From Synchiropus splendidus (taxonomy: Eukaryota; Chordata; Actinopteri; Syngnathiformes; Callionymidae), in the NCBI RefSeq assembly GCF_027744825.2, contig NC_071351.1, positions 13,467,001 through 13,531,000 of the forward strand: a stretch of 64,000 nucleotides of DNA. Direction: 5' to 3'. The notes under the pieces are model-generated. The model searched no databases. It was not told the origin of the DNA and worked only from the letters and a program-made list of their open reading frames with translations. The position numbers were made by a program, and so were the translations under genes. Positions 62,501 to 64,000 of the stretch are shown piece by piece. Within the stretch, counting starts at the first letter, position 1. Every line of letters starts with the position of its first letter.

Positions 62501-63300
62501 GCTGTTGCCCCTCTATTCACATCCCCTAATATGTTACATAGTTTTACCCAAGCCCATCATAGTCAGAAAGTCTCACTTGTGTGTTTATTTCTGCCTCCAC
62601 CAGGATCGCAAATTGTCCAAAGTGGAACGTCAGAGATTCAAAGAGGAGGCTGAGATGTTAAAAGGTCTGCAGCATCCGAACATCGTTCGTTTCTACGACT
62701 TCTGGGAGTCGCCCCTTAAAGGCAAGAAGTGCATTGTGTTGGTTACAGAGCTCATGACATCAGGGACGCTAAAAACGTGAGTTACAATCAAGGATGTTTT
62801 TTTTATGCTATGTACACTGTCAATGTTTATCTTTCCTTCCTTCAACACAGCTATTTGAAGCGCTTCAAAGTAATGAAGCCGAAGGTACTACGAAGCTGGT
62901 GCAGGCAGATCCTAAAAGGCCTTCACTTCTTGCACACGAGGACTCCACCGATCATCCATCGTGACCTCAAATGTGATAACATCTTCATCACCGGACCAAC
63001 AGGGTCTGTGAAGATTGGGGATTTAGGCCTGGCAACACTCAAGGCGGCCTCCTTTGCCAAGAGTGTCATAGGTAAGAGGATCTCCAGTATTTTTGCGTAG
63101 TTGTGTCTCAAATCGGTTTAATGGAGCGCTTATTGTTTTCAGGAACACCGGAGTTCATGGCTCCAGAGATGTATGAAGAGCACTACGACGAAGCAGTGGA
63201 TGTCTATGCATTTGGCATGTGCATGCTTGAGATGGCCACATCAGAGTACCCCTATGCAGAGTGCCAAAATGCTGCTCAAATCTACCGCAAAGTCACAAGT
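52951..63300 (+). CDS. wnk2: WNK lysine-deficient protein kinase 2, 5' part (4 coding exons; continues beyond the window)
   Basis: Exons 52951-53574, 62604-62776, 62851-63071 and 63143-63300 join in phase to 392 codons. WNK kinases phosphorylate SPAK/OSR1 and so control cation-chloride cotransporters; WNK2 also restrains ERK signalling. Kinase starts near 173. Hallmarks: the catalytic Lys lies in the Gly-rich loop (K188 in [11 protein letters not shown]), Cys replaces the usual strand-3 Lys (C205 in VAWCELQ), HRDLKCDN at 302-309, DLGLAT at 323-328 with the chloride-sensing Leu residues L324 and L326, and activation-loop serine S337 in [29 protein letters not shown] and YDFWES fit WNK2 better than WNK3 (YDSWES), as does the synteny. 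The N-terminal RFIRRS motif (about 68-73) also recurs in human WNK2. The remaining exons, coding the C-lobe end and the long tail, are outside. Confidence 0.93.
55505..55560. repeat. (CTAT)n(CTAC)n microsatellite
   Basis: CTAT units change to CTAC units; about 14 tetranucleotides in all. Flanked by TTTTATTGCCATGGT, a phrase common next to fish interspersed repeats. Confidence 0.9.
58393..58589. mobile_element. Putative non-autonomous repeat element with 11-base inverted ends
   Basis: CCTTGTGGGGA at 58393-58403 and its perfect reverse complement TCCCCACAAGG at 58579-58589 enclose about 175 bases with CCCTAAACCTAACC-type sequence. CTTGTGGGGAC paired with CCCCACAAGG is familiar from repeats in many fish genomes. 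No protein is encoded. Family and target-site duplication not determined. Confidence 0.5.
60700..60838. mobile_element. Probable 3' end of a fish non-LTR retroposon
   Basis: Ends in CTGTACACTGTACAAGGACAATAAATG followed by the short (CTATT)-type tail CTATTCTATTCTA. A GTACACTGTACAA-GACAATAAA phrase with a pentamer tail is typical of fish LINE 3' ends as I recall them. Only a short fragment. Confidence 0.45.
62604..62776 (+). CDS. wnk2: wnk2 coding exon 2 (kinase N-lobe)
   Basis: Residues 209-266: [20 protein letters not shown], then [15 protein letters not shown] and [15 protein letters not shown]. The helix-C Glu is in KEEAEML. Acceptor CCACCAG, donor GTGAGT, phase 2. Confidence 0.96.
62851..63071 (+). 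CDS. wnk2: wnk2 coding exon 3 (catalytic and activation loops)
   Basis: Residues 266-340. [60 protein letters not shown]. The 74-base intron before it and the 71-base intron after it are minimal in size. KAAS replaces the KRAS I recall in human WNK2. Confidence 0.96.
63143..63300 (+). CDS. wnk2: wnk2 coding exon 4 (kinase C-lobe)
   Basis: Residues 340-392: [40 protein letters not shown] and [16 protein letters not shown] motif intact. Donor GTGAGT at 63301; the next exon is not in the window. Confidence 0.96.
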
Positions 63301-63931
63301 GTGAGTAAAAACATGATGATTTTGGATCAAAATGAAGTTGCTTATTTTATTATTTCTCATTCGCTTAAACAATGAAAACCAAATTTTCATCTCACAGTGA
63401 ATAAAGATCTTAGAAACCATCGTTTGTGCTATACTTTTGGGAAATAAGTGAAAGACTGGTTTGATATTTCTCTTCTAGGCCGTCATTATTAGCCTTGTGG
63501 GTTTTTTTAAGTAACAACCATTTCCGCTTCCTTGTTGCTAAAAGAAGATTGTCAACAGTGGGAAAAGATTCTAATGAGCCATATGGCAGCACTGAGGGAA
63601 TCTAAATCTACATGTAAGATGGAACAAGGCCTGAAGGCTGTGTTCCATTCCACTTAAATTATCTCTTTTTTGCTCGCTAAGGTTGATAATATTTAGAAAT
63701 CGTCATAAAAAAAAAATCTGATGCTCATATTACGCGGCAGCCCCCCCATGGTCTCAATACTCATTTTAATATCGTCCGCAACGGGGACCATTGGAGGATA
63801 TTAATAGGGTATTGATCAAAGCCAAATACCTTTAAGTTATTCCCTGTGCTCTTACTTCCTGTAGTTGCATAGTATGACTGGAAGATGTTCATATTTTTAA
63901 CTGCGTGCAGAATATCTGTGCTCACTCTCCA

Positions 63932-64000
<69 letters not shown>
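63301..64000 (+). other. wnk2 intron, cut by the window edge
   Basis: No continuation of the kinase (a GIKPASF-type segment) is seen, so the next exon lies beyond 64000. Ends in a (TA)n run. Confidence 0.85.
63937..64000. repeat. (TA)n microsatellite at the right edge
   Basis: At least 31 TA units, running off the end of the window. Confidence 0.97.

Larger units (their letters stand above)
53575..62603 (+). other. wnk2 intron between coding exons 1 and 2
   Basis: 9.0 kb with no supported exon. Contains a CTAT/CTAC microsatellite (about 55505-55560), a T run (about 55690-55709), a repeat-like element with inverted ends (58393-58589) and a probable retroposon tail (about 60700-60838). Open frames here are AT-rich and lack domains. 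Confidence 0.75.

Noticed and set aside
596..63300. Naming the genes fgd1 and wnk3 (also neighbours, on human X)
   Set aside because: susd3 and card19 lie between them, and the [18 protein letters not shown] and YDFWES wording fits FGD3 and WNK2.
1..64000. CRISPR arrays, operons, phage or toxin systems
   Set aside because: No direct-repeat/spacer pattern, no clustered intronless genes, and clear vertebrate gene structure throughout.

Overview
This is vertebrate nuclear DNA and almost certainly teleost fish. Genes are split into many small exons with GT-AG introns, several introns are only 57 to 77 bases, long AT-rich non-coding stretches and microsatellites lie between them, and the four recognisable proteins match vertebrate families. 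I see no bacterial, phage, CRISPR or operon structure. All family assignments rest on recognised motifs and remembered homologues; no search was run. Layout, all on the + strand: (1) fgd3, a FYVE/RhoGEF/PH protein, 19 coding exons from 596 to 33415, with a roughly 23 kb first intron that holds a likely second promoter and alternative first exon near 14.1 kb. (2) susd3, a single-pass membrane protein with one sushi domain, five exons, 37837 to 40242. (3) card19 (BinCARD), a CARD protein with a C-terminal membrane anchor, five exons, 41958 to 42953. (4) The 5' part of wnk2, a WNK kinase: an untranslated first exon ending at 52550, then four coding exons from 52951 to 63300, with the gene continuing past the right edge. 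The order FGD3-SUSD3-CARD19-WNK2 is, from memory, the order on human 9q22.31, and it decides the paralogue names: FGD3 rather than FGD1, and WNK2 rather than WNK3. Human NINJ1, which sits between CARD19 and WNK2, is not visible here. Every exon junction given below was checked for reading phase and the joined frames are open: fgd3 892 aa, susd3 270 aa, card19 187 aa, and 392 aa of wnk2. The genes do not form one pathway. FGD3 is a Cdc42-type exchange factor acting on actin at membranes, SUSD3 is a surface protein, CARD19 is an organelle-anchored CARD protein, and WNK2 is a chloride-sensitive kinase regulating ion transport and MAPK signalling. They are neighbours by conserved synteny. The rest is intron and intergenic DNA with simple repeats, one three-copy AT-rich tandem array (about 3640 to 4158), a nearly 800-base polypyrimidine tract inside fgd3, and a few probable dispersed-repeat fragments. 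I did not find a novel gene system. The points most worth checking are the alternative fgd3 start, the FGD1-like N-terminus of this fgd3, the missing NINJ1, the GC-AG intron and duplicated donor in fgd3, the uORF that overlaps the card19 start codon, and a repeated 17-base motif resembling a ZNF143/THAP11 site.
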